Assembly: GCF_016907335.1 (NCBI RefSeq)
Contig: NZ_JAFBBT010000001.1
Span: 2,852,001-2,916,000 of the forward strand
DNA length: 64,000 nucleotides
Origin: Curtobacterium herbarum
GTDB taxonomy: Bacteria > Actinomycetota > Actinomycetes > Actinomycetales > Microbacteriaceae
Reading direction: 5' to 3'
The notes beneath the pieces are model-generated. The model was given only the letters and a program-made list of their open reading frames with translations, searched no databases and was not told the DNA's origin. A program made the translations under genes and the position numbers. This document shows positions 8,768 to 17,480 of the stretch, piece after piece. The first letter of the stretch is position 1; each line of letters begins with the position of its first letter.

Positions 8768-9700
8768 ATGGCACAGGAGAAGTGGCTCGTCGACGAGCCG
8801 AAGGTCATCGACACCGGGATCGTCCGCGCCCTGCGGATCGGTCTGGTCGGCGGACAGGTGGACGTCGTCACGCACGACGAGCCCACCGCCCGTGTGGAGA
8901 TCCACCAGGTCTCCGGCAAGCCCATCAAGGTCGAGATCGAGGGCGACACCCTCACCGTCGACCACCCGCAGATGCGCTGGGACGACGTCCTCGGGTTCCT
9001 CAAGTCCTTCCGCGGCGGCGGTGCCCGAGCCGACGTCAGCATCTTGGTCCCGCGCGACGTCACCGTGACGATCGGCGTCGTCTCCGCCGGCGTCCTGCTC
9101 TCCGGCACCGAACGCGGCGCGACGCTCAACAGCGTCTCCGGCGACGTCGTCCTCGACGGGGTCATCGGTGACGTCGTCGTCAACGCGGTCTCCGGCACGA
9201 CCACCCTCCGCGACCAGGTCGGTGCCGTCGCGCTCCGCACGGTCTCGGGTGACGTCGTCGCCACCGGTGAGATCCGCCGCTTCACCGCGGACGGGGTGTC
9301 CTCGGCGGTCGTGCTCGACCTGCACGGCTCGCCCGACCAGGTGAAGGTGAACACGGTGTCCGGGTCGGTCGACGTCCGCCTCGAGCACGGCACGCCGTAC
9401 ACGAGCACGATCAACACCGCGACCGGTCGCCTGCAGTTCGACGACGCCGAGATCCGCGGCACCCGTGGGTCGTACACGCGGACCGACGGCGAGCTCGCCG
9501 GGTCCTACGTCGACATCCGCATCAACTCGGTGTCCGGCGACGTCGCGATCGTGCACGGCCACGCGCCGAGCACGCCCGAGGCACCGACCACCCCCGACGC
9601 CCCGACCACCCCGGACGCCCCGACGACGCCCGGCGCACCGCCCGCACCGGCGGCGCCGACCGCTCCGTCCTTCGACGAGCAGGGCGGGACGATCGCATGA
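8768..9700 (+). CDS. DUF4097-family beta-helix protein
   Basis: 310 residues from ATG 8768 (GGGAGA just upstream); an earlier start at 8723 would run through the operator and is rejected. The middle is made of repeated short strands with the recurring motif NSVSGDV or NTVSGSV, typical of the DUF4097/adhesin-like beta-helix fold. The last 35 residues are a Pro/Thr/Ala-rich tail with repeated TTPDAP. There is no signal peptide, so it is probably cytoplasmic. It overlaps padR by ATGA, so the two are translated together; the function of such pairs is not established. Confidence 0.85.
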   Translation: MAQEKWLVDEPKVIDTGIVRALRIGLVGGQVDVVTHDEPTARVEIHQVSGKPIKVEIEGDTLTVDHPQMRWDDVLGFLKSFRGGGARADVSILVPRDVTVTIGVVSAGVLLSGTERGATLNSVSGDVVLDGVIGDVVVNAVSGTTTLRDQVGAVALRTVSGDVVATGEIRRFTADGVSSAVVLDLHGSPDQVKVNTVSGSVDVRLEHGTPYTSTINTATGRLQFDDAEIRGTRGSYTRTDGELAGSYVDIRINSVSGDVAIVHGHAPSTPEAPTTPDAPTTPDAPTTPGAPPAPAAPTAPSFDEQGGTIA

Positions 9701-10284
9701 GCCCGGTCTTCGCGCACGGCCACCTGCGCCTCTACCTGCTGGTCCTGCTGGCCGACCACCCGATGCACGGGTACGAGGTCATCACCGCGCTCGGCGACCG
9801 CTTCGGCGGCACCTACGTCCCGAGCGCCGGCACCGTCTACCCGCGCCTGGCCAAGCTGCAGGAGGACGGCCTGATCACCGGCACCTCCGACGGCCGCAAG
9901 ACCGTGTACGCCATCACGGACGCCGGACGCGCCGAGCTCGACGCCCGCGCGGACGAGGTCGCCCTGCTCGAGAACGGCGTCACCGACAGCGTCAAGTCCC
10001 TGGCCGACGGCGTCCGCGCCTCGGTCGGTGCCGCGATGAAGTCGCTCCGTGCGGACCTGGCGGCCGCCGCCGAGCCGGGTGGGTCCGGCGGGTCGTCCAC
10101 CGCGGGCCCGACCGCGGTGCCGGCAGCGGGCGTCCGGTCCCTCCGTGACGCCGAGATGGCCGTCGCCGTGTTCCGGCAGCAGCTCCGCGCCGACCTCCGC
10201 CGCCGAGCCGCCCGCGGCACGCTCGACGACGCGGCCGTCCAGCGGCTCCGCGACGGCCTGGAGGCACTGCGCAAGTCCCTCTGA
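9697..10284 (+). CDS. PadR-family transcriptional regulator
   Basis: 195 residues. The N-terminal winged helix is of PadR type (LLADHPMHGYEVITAL, then GTVYPRLAKLQEDGLI). The C-terminal half is helical, Ala/Arg-rich, and longer than in minimal PadR proteins. The start ATG overlaps the stop of the DUF4097 gene (ATGA), which makes a two-gene operon. It probably represses its own operon through the dyad at 8711-8750. Its stop codon lies inside the first copy of a 20-base tandem repeat. Confidence 0.88.
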   Translation: MSPVFAHGHLRLYLLVLLADHPMHGYEVITALGDRFGGTYVPSAGTVYPRLAKLQEDGLITGTSDGRKTVYAITDAGRAELDARADEVALLENGVTDSVKSLADGVRASVGAAMKSLRADLAAAAEPGGSGGSSTAGPTAVPAAGVRSLRDAEMAVAVFRQQLRADLRRRAARGTLDDAAVQRLRDGLEALRKSL

Positions 10285-10360
10285 CCGGTGCGGGACGAGG
10301 CTGACCGGTGCGGGACGAGGCTGACCGGTGCGGGACGAGGCTGACCGGTGCGGGACGAGG
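10281..10360. repeat. Four perfect tandem copies of a 20-bp unit
   Basis: CTGACCGGTGCGGGACGAGG occurs four times without a mismatch at 10281, 10301, 10321 and 10341. The TGA of padR is bases 2-4 of the first copy. The rest of the 276-base intergenic region holds a short hairpin (CGTTCCT/AGGAACG, 10413-10428) and a terminator. Confidence 0.97.
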
Positions 10361-10434
10361 CGGGCGCGATCCGCGCCTCCCGTCCGGCGCCGGTGCGTCG
10401 GCCCAGCCTGTCCGTTCCTTCAGGAACGCCACCC

Positions 10435-10478
10435 CGAACCCCTCCGATCCGCGCCGTGTCGCGGATCGGAGGGGTTCG
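10435..10478. terminator. Strong stem-loop terminator after padR
   Basis: A 19-bp perfect stem (10435-10453 with 10460-10478) and a six-base loop. There is no T-run, as is common for actinobacterial terminators. Confidence 0.75.
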
Positions 10479-10524
10479 TCGCATCCGGTTCGGTCACGGC
10501 GGAATACCGTTCGGGCCCGCGGTG

Positions 10525-10552
10525 TTGCGTTCGCCCACCGATTGAGTAAGTT
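10525..10552 (+). promoter_or_regulatory. Candidate promoter of the KimA-like permease gene
   Basis: TTGCGT (10525-10530), 16-base spacer, TAAGTT (10547-10552). The GTG start is 8 bases on, which points to a leaderless message. I see no room for a c-di-AMP riboswitch between promoter and start. Confidence 0.45.
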
Positions 10553-10560
10553 CGTCGCTC

Positions 10561-12807
10561 GTGACCAACGAGACCCGGTCGTTGAAAGCCCGACTGATCG
10601 GCGACCCACTCCCCTCCGAGAAACTCGAGGGGCAGCTGCTGCCGAAGCACCTCGCGCTCCCCATCTTCGCCAGCGACCCGCTCTCCTCCGTGGCCTACGC
10701 GCCGCAGGAGCTGCTGATGATCCTGCTGCTCGGCGGGATGGCGTTCCTGACGTTCGCCCCGTGGGTTGCGGCGATGGTCGTCCTGCTGCTCGTCGTGGTC
10801 GTCGCGTCCTACCGACAGCTCATCAAGGCGTACCCGTCCGGCGGCGGCGACTACGAGGTCGCACACCGGAACCTCGGCGAACGGGCCGGCCTGGTCGTCG
10901 CCAGTGCCCTGCTCGTCGACTACGTCATGACGGTCGCGGTGTCGGTGGCCTCGGGCGTGGACAACATCATCTCGGCGCTGCCGATGCTCAACGAGTTCCG
11001 GGTCGAACTCGCGATCCTGTTCGTCGTGCTGCTGGCGGCCGCGAACCTCCGCGGTGTCCGCGAGTCGAGCAAGGCCTTCGCGGTCCCCACCTACCTGTTC
11101 GTGGCGAGCGTCTTCGTGATGGTCGTCACCGGCCTGGTCCGGGTCGCGGCCGGCAACGCCCCCGTCGCCGAGTCCGCCGCGTACACGGTGCAGAACGTCG
11201 AGCACACCACGCAGGCGGCCTTCATCCTGCTGCTCCTCCGCGCCTTCGCGTCCGGCTGTTCCGCGCTGACGGGCGTCGAGGCGATCGCGAACGGCGTGCA
11301 GGCGTTCCGTCGTCCGAAGATCAAGAACGCCCAGCAGACGCTCGTGCTCATGGGCGGCATCGCGATCGTGCTGTTCATCGGCCTCATCACGCTCGCGCTG
11401 GTCTCACGCGTGCACTACGCCGAGAGCGCCTGCGACCTGCAGGGCTTCGCGAACTGCAGCACCACCCCGCAGCGCTCCCTGATCGCCCAGATCGCGGCGG
11501 CGACGTTCGGCAACAACTCGGTGCTGTTCTTCGTCATCCAGGCCACGACCGCGGCGGTGCTGCTCCTGGCGGCGAACACGGCGTTCAACGGGTTCCCGCT
11601 GCTCGGCTCGATCCTGGCCCGCGACTCGTACGCCCCGAAGGCCCTGTCGACCCGCGGTGACCGCCTGATCTACTCGAACGGCGTCATCCTGCTGGCACTC
11701 GTCGCGGCGGCGCTGCTCATCGTCTACCGGGCGAACGTCACGAGCCTCATCCAGCTCTACATCATCGGCGTCTTCGTGTCGTTCACGCTCGGCCAGAGCG
11801 GCATGGTCAAGCACTGGGTGAGCCTGCTCCGTGCGGACCGGGCCGGCACCGCCGACGAGCCGGTGAACCGCGGGCAGGTGCTCCGGAGCCTGACGATCAA
11901 CTCGATCGGTGCGACCTTCACCTTCGTGGTGCTCGTCATCGTCACGATCACGAAGTTCACGCACGGCGCCTGGCTGGTCTTCGTGATCATGCCCGTGCTG
12001 TTCGTGCTGATGCTCGGCGTGAACCGCTACTACCGCGACGTCTCGCACGAGATCCAGGCTGACGTCGAGACCGAGTTCGGCGCGACCGGCGACCACGCCA
12101 TCGTCCTGGTCAACAAGCTGCAGAAGCCCGTCCTCAAGGCCCTCGACTACGCGATCGCGGCGAAGCACGCCGGGCTCGAGGCCGTGCACGTCGCCATCGA
12201 CGACGCCGACGCCGCCCGACTGCGCGAACAGTGGGCCGAGCACGGCATCGAGGTCCCGCTGACGATGGTGCCCAGCCCGTACCGCGACATCTCGATGCCG
12301 CTCATCAAGTACATCAAGGCGCACCGGCTCGAGCACGGCTCCGAGGTCGTCACTGTGTACACGCCGGTCTTCATCGTCGGCCACTGGTGGGAGGGCCTGC
12401 TCCACAACCACCGCGGTCGTCGGATCCGCCGCAAGCTGCTCCTCATGCACGGCGTCACGGTCGCGCTCGTGCCGTGGCTGCTCGACTCCTCCGAACTGCT
12501 GTACGGCAAGCGCTCCCGCCCCTTCCCCGGGCAGGACCGCCGCGGTGAGCCCGTCCGGCCGCCGCTCCGCCGCTCACCGCACGGCGTCTTCCGCTCGGAG
12601 GCCGAGGAGGACCGGCTCATCCGCTCCGCCCAGCGCAACAGCCTGGAGCCGCAGAAGCTCGCGCACCAGCCGTCCGCCGCCTCCCGTCGCGCCACCCGGC
12701 CGGCCGGCCCCGCCGAGGGCGTCGACCCCGCGCTCTGCACCGGCGAGGTCCGCTCGCTCGTCGCGGCCTCCCCGCCGGTCCCCCGTCCGCACGATGACGA
12801 CGCGTGA
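10561..12807 (+). CDS. APC-superfamily permease, KimA-like (probable potassium uptake)
   Basis: 748 residues from a GTG start. The N-terminus has the signature FASDPLSSVAYAPQELL, close to the start of KimA/YdaO-type transporters; KimA is a proton-coupled potassium importer. About twelve hydrophobic segments follow up to residue 480. The cytoplasmic part (residues 520-650) has a universal-stress-protein-like character (ALDYAIAAKHAGLEAVHVAI), and the last 80 residues are basic and disordered. Substrate by family resemblance only; amino acid transport remains possible. It stands alone after a strong terminator. Confidence 0.8.
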   Translation: MTNETRSLKARLIGDPLPSEKLEGQLLPKHLALPIFASDPLSSVAYAPQELLMILLLGGMAFLTFAPWVAAMVVLLLVVVVASYRQLIKAYPSGGGDYEVAHRNLGERAGLVVASALLVDYVMTVAVSVASGVDNIISALPMLNEFRVELAILFVVLLAAANLRGVRESSKAFAVPTYLFVASVFVMVVTGLVRVAAGNAPVAESAAYTVQNVEHTTQAAFILLLLRAFASGCSALTGVEAIANGVQAFRRPKIKNAQQTLVLMGGIAIVLFIGLITLALVSRVHYAESACDLQGFANCSTTPQRSLIAQIAAATFGNNSVLFFVIQATTAAVLLLAANTAFNGFPLLGSILARDSYAPKALSTRGDRLIYSNGVILLALVAAALLIVYRANVTSLIQLYIIGVFVSFTLGQSGMVKHWVSLLRADRAGTADEPVNRGQVLRSLTINSIGATFTFVVLVIVTITKFTHGAWLVFVIMPVLFVLMLGVNRYYRDVSHEIQADVETEFGATGDHAIVLVNKLQKPVLKALDYAIAAKHAGLEAVHVAIDDADAARLREQWAEHGIEVPLTMVPSPYRDISMPLIKYIKAHRLEHGSEVVTVYTPVFIVGHWWEGLLHNHRGRRIRRKLLLMHGVTVALVPWLLDSSELLYGKRSRPFPGQDRRGEPVRPPLRRSPHGVFRSEAEEDRLIRSAQRNSLEPQKLAHQPSAASRRATRPAGPAEGVDPALCTGEVRSLVAASPPVPRPHDDDA

Positions 12808-12820
12808 CGGTGCCCGGTCG

Positions 12821-12826
12821 TACGAT
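12821..12826 (+). promoter_or_regulatory. Candidate -10 element TACGAT
   Basis: TACGAT ends 8 bases before the ATG at 12835, the spacing seen at other leaderless genes here. No good -35 is visible. Confidence 0.35.
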
Positions 12827-12834
12827 GTGACCCC

Positions 12835-13623
12835 ATGACGACCGCTCCCGAGGCCCTGCGCACCTTCGCGACCTTCGACGGACACGGCGGCAAGGTCTCG
12901 AAGCGGGTCGAGGTGCTCGACCACATGCCGCCCGTGTCGCCGGACGGCCGCTACGACGGCCTCGTCGCCGTGCGTGGCGAGCACCCCCTCGGCGCCCTCG
13001 ACGAGCGGGCGGCGGACGACTCCGCCGAGCTCGCCCGCGGTGTCGCCAGCATCGGCTGGGTGGACCCGGCCACGCTCCGCGACTGGTACCGGCCCGACCG
13101 GGTCGTGGTGAGCCTCCTGGACGCCCGACGGTCCGGGCTGGAACCGGGGGTCTTCGCCGACTCGCGTGGACGCGGTCGCGTCCGCATCGACGGCCGGGAG
13201 GCCCACCTCGCCGCCGACGGTCGGCCCGCCTTCCGGGCACTGGCCGGCACCGCGGACGCGCCGAAGGCGGACGTACCGCTGCCGATGGACCAGGTGGTCC
13301 GGCTCGTCGTCGTGTCGTCCGGCGTCACCGACACCCTGACCGGAGCGTCCGGGGTGGAGATCGTGACCACGCCCGTCATCCCGGTGCTGCCCCCGGGTGC
13401 GTACCCCGTGTACGCCGACGACGTCCCGGGCCTGCCGCCGCGACCCGCGTCCGGACGGGTCGACGTCACCGCGGCGGTCCTGCTGAACGGGTCGATGCAC
13501 CGGGTGGACCGACTGGACGAGCCCGCGAACACGCTCTGGATCGAGCGGGGCGGCCGGGTCGTCCCGGTGGCGGCGAGCGACGTCGGCGGCGACCTGGTCC
13601 GGTACACCGCGACGCCGGCCTGA
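12835..13623 (+). CDS. Hypothetical protein, unknown function
   Basis: 262 residues, acidic, without a signal peptide or membrane helix, so probably cytoplasmic. I do not recognise a domain. Coding character is clear (strong third-position G/C, no competing frame). It follows the KimA-like gene by 27 bases on the same strand but seems to have its own -10. A short hydrophobic patch with VLPPGAYPVYADDVPGLPP near residues 180-200 might mark a domain border. Confidence 0.65.
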   Translation: MTTAPEALRTFATFDGHGGKVSKRVEVLDHMPPVSPDGRYDGLVAVRGEHPLGALDERAADDSAELARGVASIGWVDPATLRDWYRPDRVVVSLLDARRSGLEPGVFADSRGRGRVRIDGREAHLAADGRPAFRALAGTADAPKADVPLPMDQVVRLVVVSSGVTDTLTGASGVEIVTTPVIPVLPPGAYPVYADDVPGLPPRPASGRVDVTAAVLLNGSMHRVDRLDEPANTLWIERGGRVVPVAASDVGGDLVRYTATPA

Positions 13624-13721
13624 GCACGGCGCTCCCGGGCCACGAGGTGCGTCCGGGTGCCCATTGTCCGCTCACGGCCTGCGGGGGACGCCGGACTGCG
13701 CCGCTGGTCGGGGGTGCGGCG

Positions 13722-13727
13722 TACGGT
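13722..13727 (+). promoter_or_regulatory. Candidate -10 element TACGGT
   Basis: TACGGT lies 7 bases before the ATG at 13735, consistent with a leaderless transcript. Confidence 0.35.
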
Positions 13728-13734
13728 CCGGGGC

Positions 13735-13983
13735 ATGAGTGATGCAGACCAGAACCAGCCGGAGACCCTCGGCGGAGAACGCCCGGACCCCTCGACCACC
13801 GCGAGCAAGGACCCCGAGCAGTGGGTCACCGGCGACGAGCCGATGACCGGCCCGCAGCGCAGCTACCTCGACACCCTCGCCCGCGAAGCCGGCGAGGAAC
13901 TGTCGGCCGACCTCACCAAGGCCGAGGCCTCGGAGCACATCGAGCGCCTGCAGGAGAAGACCGGACGCGGCGCTTCTTCCTGA
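13735..13983 (+). CDS. DUF3072 domain protein
   Basis: 82 residues. The second half (EPMTGPQRSYLDTLAREAGE, then LTKAEASEHIERLQEKTGR) is the DUF3072 signature, a short helical domain of unknown role. The first 25 residues are polar and probably disordered. An upstream frame to 13657 exists but homology starts at this ATG, and the -10 leaves no space for more. A terminator follows directly. Confidence 0.85.
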   Translation: MSDADQNQPETLGGERPDPSTTASKDPEQWVTGDEPMTGPQRSYLDTLAREAGEELSADLTKAEASEHIERLQEKTGRGASS

Positions 13984-14000
13984 GCAACAGTCGTTGCTGT

Positions 14001-14030
14001 ACGGCGGTCCGCAGTTCTGCGGACCGCCGT
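14001..14030. terminator. Stem-loop terminator after the DUF3072 gene
   Basis: ACGGCGGTCCGCAG (14001-14014) and its complement at 14017-14030 form a 14-bp perfect inverted repeat around TT. Confidence 0.75.
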
Positions 14031-14097
14031 CTGGCATCCACCTGACAGACCCCCGGCAGTCGCCCGGGCAGACCGGATCGATGACACGTCACCACTT

Positions 14098-14103
14098 AGC
14101 GTC
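14098..14103 (+). promoter_or_regulatory. Candidate -10 element TAGCGT
   Basis: TAGCGT ends 6 bases before ATG 14110. This spacing favours that ATG over the GTG at 14104 that touches the -10. Confidence 0.4.
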
Positions 14104-14109
14104 GTGGCC

Positions 14110-14550
14110 ATGCGAACCACTTCGACCTCCATCGGCCTGACCGTGCTCCGCGTCGTCCTCGGCGTCGTCTTCATCGCCCACGGTGCCCAGAAGTTCAGCC
14201 AGGGGATCCCCGGTGTCACGCAGGGGTTCGCCGGCATGGGCGTCCCCTTCGCCGAGGTCGCCGCACCGCTCGTCGCCGGCCTCGAGCTCGTCGGCGGCGC
14301 CCTGCTGGTGCTCGGCGTCGCGACCCGCGTGGTGGCCGTCCTGCTCGCCGTCGACATGGTCGTGGCCGGGGCACTGGCGCACCTGCCCTCGGGGTTCTTC
14401 TCGCAGGACGGCGGGTTCGAGTACGTGCTCGTCCTGGCCGCCGGGTCCCTCGCCGTCGCACTGACCGGCCCGGGGCGGTACTCGGTCGACGCCGTCGTCG
14501 TGCGGCGCTCGCGCGGTCGTCGTGGGGCGCAGGAGCCGGTCGCCGCCTGA
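14110..14550 (+). CDS. DoxX-family membrane protein
   Basis: 146 residues with four membrane helices. The opening LTVLRVVLGVVFIAHGAQKF and the GLELVGGALLVLGV segment are typical of DoxX/DoxD-like proteins, small inner-membrane proteins linked to redox processes but of unclear role. The C-terminal tail is basic and cytoplasmic. I prefer ATG 14110 because of the -10 just upstream; GTG 14104 would add two residues. Convergent with the flavoprotein gene. Confidence 0.88.
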   Translation: MRTTSTSIGLTVLRVVLGVVFIAHGAQKFSQGIPGVTQGFAGMGVPFAEVAAPLVAGLELVGGALLVLGVATRVVAVLLAVDMVVAGALAHLPSGFFSQDGGFEYVLVLAAGSLAVALTGPGRYSVDAVVVRRSRGRRGAQEPVAA

Positions 14551-14588
14551 CCAGGGGTCCGGCCTCACTGCCCGGCAGTCGCGACGGG

Positions 14589-15734
14589 TCAGGCCGGGCC
14601 GTGGTCCTCCGCGCGATCCGCCGCCTCGTCGTCGGCCAGCACGGCCAGGACCTGGCGGGCGATCCGACGCCCGGCCCGGTTCGCGCCGATCGTCGACGCC
14701 TGCGGGCCGTAGCCGGCGAGGAACAGCCGGGGCTCGGCGCTCGACCGGCCGTCCTCGACGACGACCCCGCCGGACTCGGTCCGGAGGTGCAGCGGCGCGA
14801 GGTGCCGGAGGTCGGCCCGGAAGCCGGTCGCCCAGAGCACCGCGTCGGCGTGGACGTGCTCGCCGTCGGCCGTCAGGACACCGTGCGCATCGAGTCGTGT
14901 GAACATCGGTTCAGCTTCCAGGAGCCCGCGAGCGATCCCCCGTCGGATCCTCGGGGACACCGGCAGCCCGGTCCCGCTGACGATGCTCGGGAGCGCCCGA
15001 CCGGCCCGGGCGGCGCGGTCCTGGTCCTCGACCGCCGCCACGGCCGCACCGACGGCCAGGCCCGGTTCCTCCGACCAGACGACGGGCCGACGTGTGAACC
15101 ACCGCGTCGACCGGGCGACGCCGTCGAGTTCGAGCAGGAAGCCGATCGCACTCGTCCCGCCGCCGACGACCACCACGTCCTGCCCGGCGAACTCCGCCGC
15201 GTCGCGGTAGCCCGTCGTGTCGAGCTGCCGGCCGCCGAAGACGTCACGACCGGGGACCCACGGCACGAACGGGGTGCCCCACGTCCCCGAGGCGTTGACG
15301 ACCACCTCGGTCCGGATCGCCCCCGCGACACCGTGCTCGTCCCGGGTCTCGACCACCAGGGCGTCCGATCCGCGGTCGTCACCGTGCCGGACAGCCGTGA
15401 CCCCGACCGGCCGACGCACCCGGAGGTCGTGGTGCTCCTCGAACCGGCGGTAGTACTCGGACACGACCTCCCGGGCCGGCCGCTGCCGGTCGGCGTCGTC
15501 GAAGCGGAGGCCCATCTCGTGCATCCCGGGCAGGTCGTGCACCCGGTGCGCGAGGCCGAGCCGCAGCGCGTCCCACCGGAACTGCCACGCGCCTCCCGTC
15601 CCCGGAGCACGGTCCAGGACCACCAGGTCACGGCCGGCGACGAGCCCGGCGCGCTGCAGGTGCCAGGCGACCGAGAGTCCGGCCTGACCAGCACCGATCA
15701 CGACGACGCGGGCTCGTTCTGCTGGGCGGATCAT
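14589..15734 (-). CDS. FAD/NAD(P)-dependent flavoprotein monooxygenase-like
   Basis: 381 residues from ATG 15734. Two dinucleotide-binding motifs: VVVIGAGQAGLS near residues 10-21 (FAD) and VVVVGGGTSAIG near 178-190 (NADPH). The ATGF motif, FMO-like, sits near residue 315, and a late GANRAGRRIARQVL stretch closes the FAD domain. This layout fits flavin monooxygenases or the related putative flavoprotein CzcO group; substrate unknown. The open frame extends 46 codons upstream but would run into the DUF3073 promoter region. It faces away from DUF3073. Confidence 0.85.
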   Translation of the reverse strand: MIRPAERARVVVIGAGQAGLSVAWHLQRAGLVAGRDLVVLDRAPGTGGAWQFRWDALRLGLAHRVHDLPGMHEMGLRFDDADRQRPAREVVSEYYRRFEEHHDLRVRRPVGVTAVRHGDDRGSDALVVETRDEHGVAGAIRTEVVVNASGTWGTPFVPWVPGRDVFGGRQLDTTGYRDAAEFAGQDVVVVGGGTSAIGFLLELDGVARSTRWFTRRPVVWSEEPGLAVGAAVAAVEDQDRAARAGRALPSIVSGTGLPVSPRIRRGIARGLLEAEPMFTRLDAHGVLTADGEHVHADAVLWATGFRADLRHLAPLHLRTESGGVVVEDGRSSAEPRLFLAGYGPQASTIGANRAGRRIARQVLAVLADDEAADRAEDHGPA

Positions 15735-15896
15735 CACCCTCGATTCTGCTGTGCTCGGGACGCGCCGGGCGAAGTCGGCAACGGGGTACATGGTAAAGTG
15801 GACGACAGATTTCAAACCACGAACCGTCTGTTCTTCCCGGGTGCACACTCGTTGCCCGCCGAGACCGGACACGAGCCGAGACAGAGGGGGTCACGC

Positions 15897-16103
15897 ATGG
15901 GGCGCGGCCGTCAGAAGGCGAAGCACACCAAGGTCGCCCGGGAGCTGAAGTACTTCAGCCCGGACACGAACTACGGTGCTCTCGAACGCGAACTCTCCGT
16001 CGCACAGCAGTCGGACGAGCCCGACTACGTCGACCGCTGGGGCGACGAGTTGGGTGACGAAGGAGACCTGGAGAACCAGACGGACACCAACAAGTCCGCC
16101 TGA
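15897..16103 (+). CDS. DUF3073 protein
   Basis: 68 residues: MGRGRQKAKHTKVARELKYF, then an acidic C-terminus. This is the actinobacterial DUF3073 family, very conserved and usually found next to purM. The basic N-terminus suggests a nucleic-acid or ribosome contact, but the function is unknown. TAAAGT at 15794-15799 could be a -10, giving a 5' leader of about 90 bases. AGAGGGGG lies ahead of the start. A hairpin terminator separates it from convergent purM. Confidence 0.9.
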   Translation: MGRGRQKAKHTKVARELKYFSPDTNYGALERELSVAQQSDEPDYVDRWGDELGDEGDLENQTDTNKSA

Positions 16104-16117
16104 CCTCCGGGTCGATC

Positions 16118-16146
16118 ACGCCGCGCGCCTCCGGGCAGCGCGGCGT
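16118..16146. terminator. Stem-loop between DUF3073 and purM
   Basis: ACGCCGCGC (16118-16126) pairs with GCGCGGCGT (16138-16146) over an 11-base loop. The remaining bases to purM (about 170) hold no gene that I can support. Confidence 0.65.
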
Positions 16147-16314
16147 TCGTCGTCCCCGGGGGTGGTGCGGGCGGGGCGGCGCCGAGGTCGGAGCCGGGGT
16201 AGCGGGCCGCAGAGGTCCCACGAACTGCCGCCCGGGCAGCCGGAGGCGGCTCGTCGTGCGACCTCGAGCACGGACGAACCGCAGCCGGAGCGCCGACGCA
16301 GCGCCGGACGGGAC

Positions 16315-17409
16315 TCAGCTCGCGTAGGACCCGACGAGCCGCACGGCCCCGCCGTCGACACCCTTCGCACCCTGCTCGAACCCGGTCAGGTCGCGCGTCC
16401 CGATCGACACCGTGCCGACCGCCCACGCGGGCAGCCCGGCCGAGCGCAGCGTCGCGGTGACCCCGTCGACCGACGCCGCCGAGACCACGGCGAACATCCC
16501 GATGCCCAGGTTCCAGGTGCTCTCGGTGTCCTCGACGGGCGTGCCGGCCAGGTCCGCCAGGACGCGGAACACCGGGAGCGGCTGCCAGGTGGAGCGCTCG
16601 ACCTCGACCCACGAGCCGACGGGCAGCACCCGCGCCAGGTTCGCCGCGATGCCACCGCCGGTCACGTGCGACAGCGCGTGCACGTCGCCCGGGTGCCCGT
16701 CGATGAGCTCGAGGAGCGGGGTCGTGTAGAGCCGGGTGGGCTCGAGCAGCGCCTCGCCGACCAGGCCACCGAGCTCTGGCAGCGTGTCCGTGTAGCCGAT
16801 CCCGCGCTGGCCCAGGACGTGGCGGACGAGCGAGAACCCGTTCGAGTGCAGCCCGGAGGACTCGATGGCGATGACCACGTCCCCGTCCTGCACCAGGTGC
16901 GCGCCGAGCTGCGACCCGGCCTCGACCACGCCGACCGCGGCACCGGCGACGTCGTAGTCGTCCGGTCCGAGCAGACCCGGGTGTTCCGCGGTCTCACCGC
17001 CGACCAGAGCGGTGCCGGTGGCCGCACAGCCGCGGGCGATGCCGGCAACGATGTCGGCGATGCGGTTCGGGATGACCCGGCCGCAGGCGATGTAGTCGGT
17101 CATGAACAGCGGCGTCGCACCGACCACGACGATGTCGTCGACGACCATGCCGACCAGGTCCTGCCCGATCGTGTCGTGCTTGTCGATGGCCTGCGCGATC
17201 GCGACCTTCGTGCCGACGCCGTCGGTGGAGGTGGCGAGGAGGGGCCGCTCGTAGTCCTTGAGGAACGAGACGTCGTACAGGCCGGCGAAGCCGCCGACCC
17301 CGCCCAGGACGGACGCGTTGTGCGTCGCCGAGACGGCGGACTTCATGAGCTCGACGGCCAGGTCACCGGCAGCGGTGTCGACGCCGGCCTCGGCGTAGGG
17401 GTTGGGCAT
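16315..17409 (-). CDS. purM: Phosphoribosylformylglycinamidine cyclo-ligase
   Basis: 364 residues from ATG 17409. PurM closes the imidazole ring: FGAM plus ATP gives AIR, step five of de novo purine synthesis. Seen: KSAVSATHNASVLGGVGGFAGL near residues 23-45, the ATP-binding TDGVGTKVAIA, and ALVGGETAEHPG in the middle, all standard. Length fits the family (about 345-365). A CCTCC complement (ribosome site) lies at 17415-17420. The gene is divergent from purF across 71 bases, whereas the two are often co-directional in other bacteria. Confidence 0.97.
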   Translation of the reverse strand: MPNPYAEAGVDTAAGDLAVELMKSAVSATHNASVLGGVGGFAGLYDVSFLKDYERPLLATSTDGVGTKVAIAQAIDKHDTIGQDLVGMVVDDIVVVGATPLFMTDYIACGRVIPNRIADIVAGIARGCAATGTALVGGETAEHPGLLGPDDYDVAGAAVGVVEAGSQLGAHLVQDGDVVIAIESSGLHSNGFSLVRHVLGQRGIGYTDTLPELGGLVGEALLEPTRLYTTPLLELIDGHPGDVHALSHVTGGGIAANLARVLPVGSWVEVERSTWQPLPVFRVLADLAGTPVEDTESTWNLGIGMFAVVSAASVDGVTATLRSAGLPAWAVGTVSIGTRDLTGFEQGAKGVDGGAVRLVGSYAS

Positions 17410-17480
17410 ACGTCGTCCTCCGCGGGGCATGGCAGACTTGTTCGGTACCACCCGATCCTACGGTCTGGAGCACCCCGCGA

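Noticed and set aside
10361..10560. c-di-AMP (ydaO) riboswitch before the KimA-like gene
   Set aside because: A leaderless promoter lies right before the start and the only structure upstream is the padR terminator.
14104..14106. GTG 14104 as start of the DoxX gene
   Set aside because: It touches the -10 element; ATG 14110 keeps the usual leaderless spacing.
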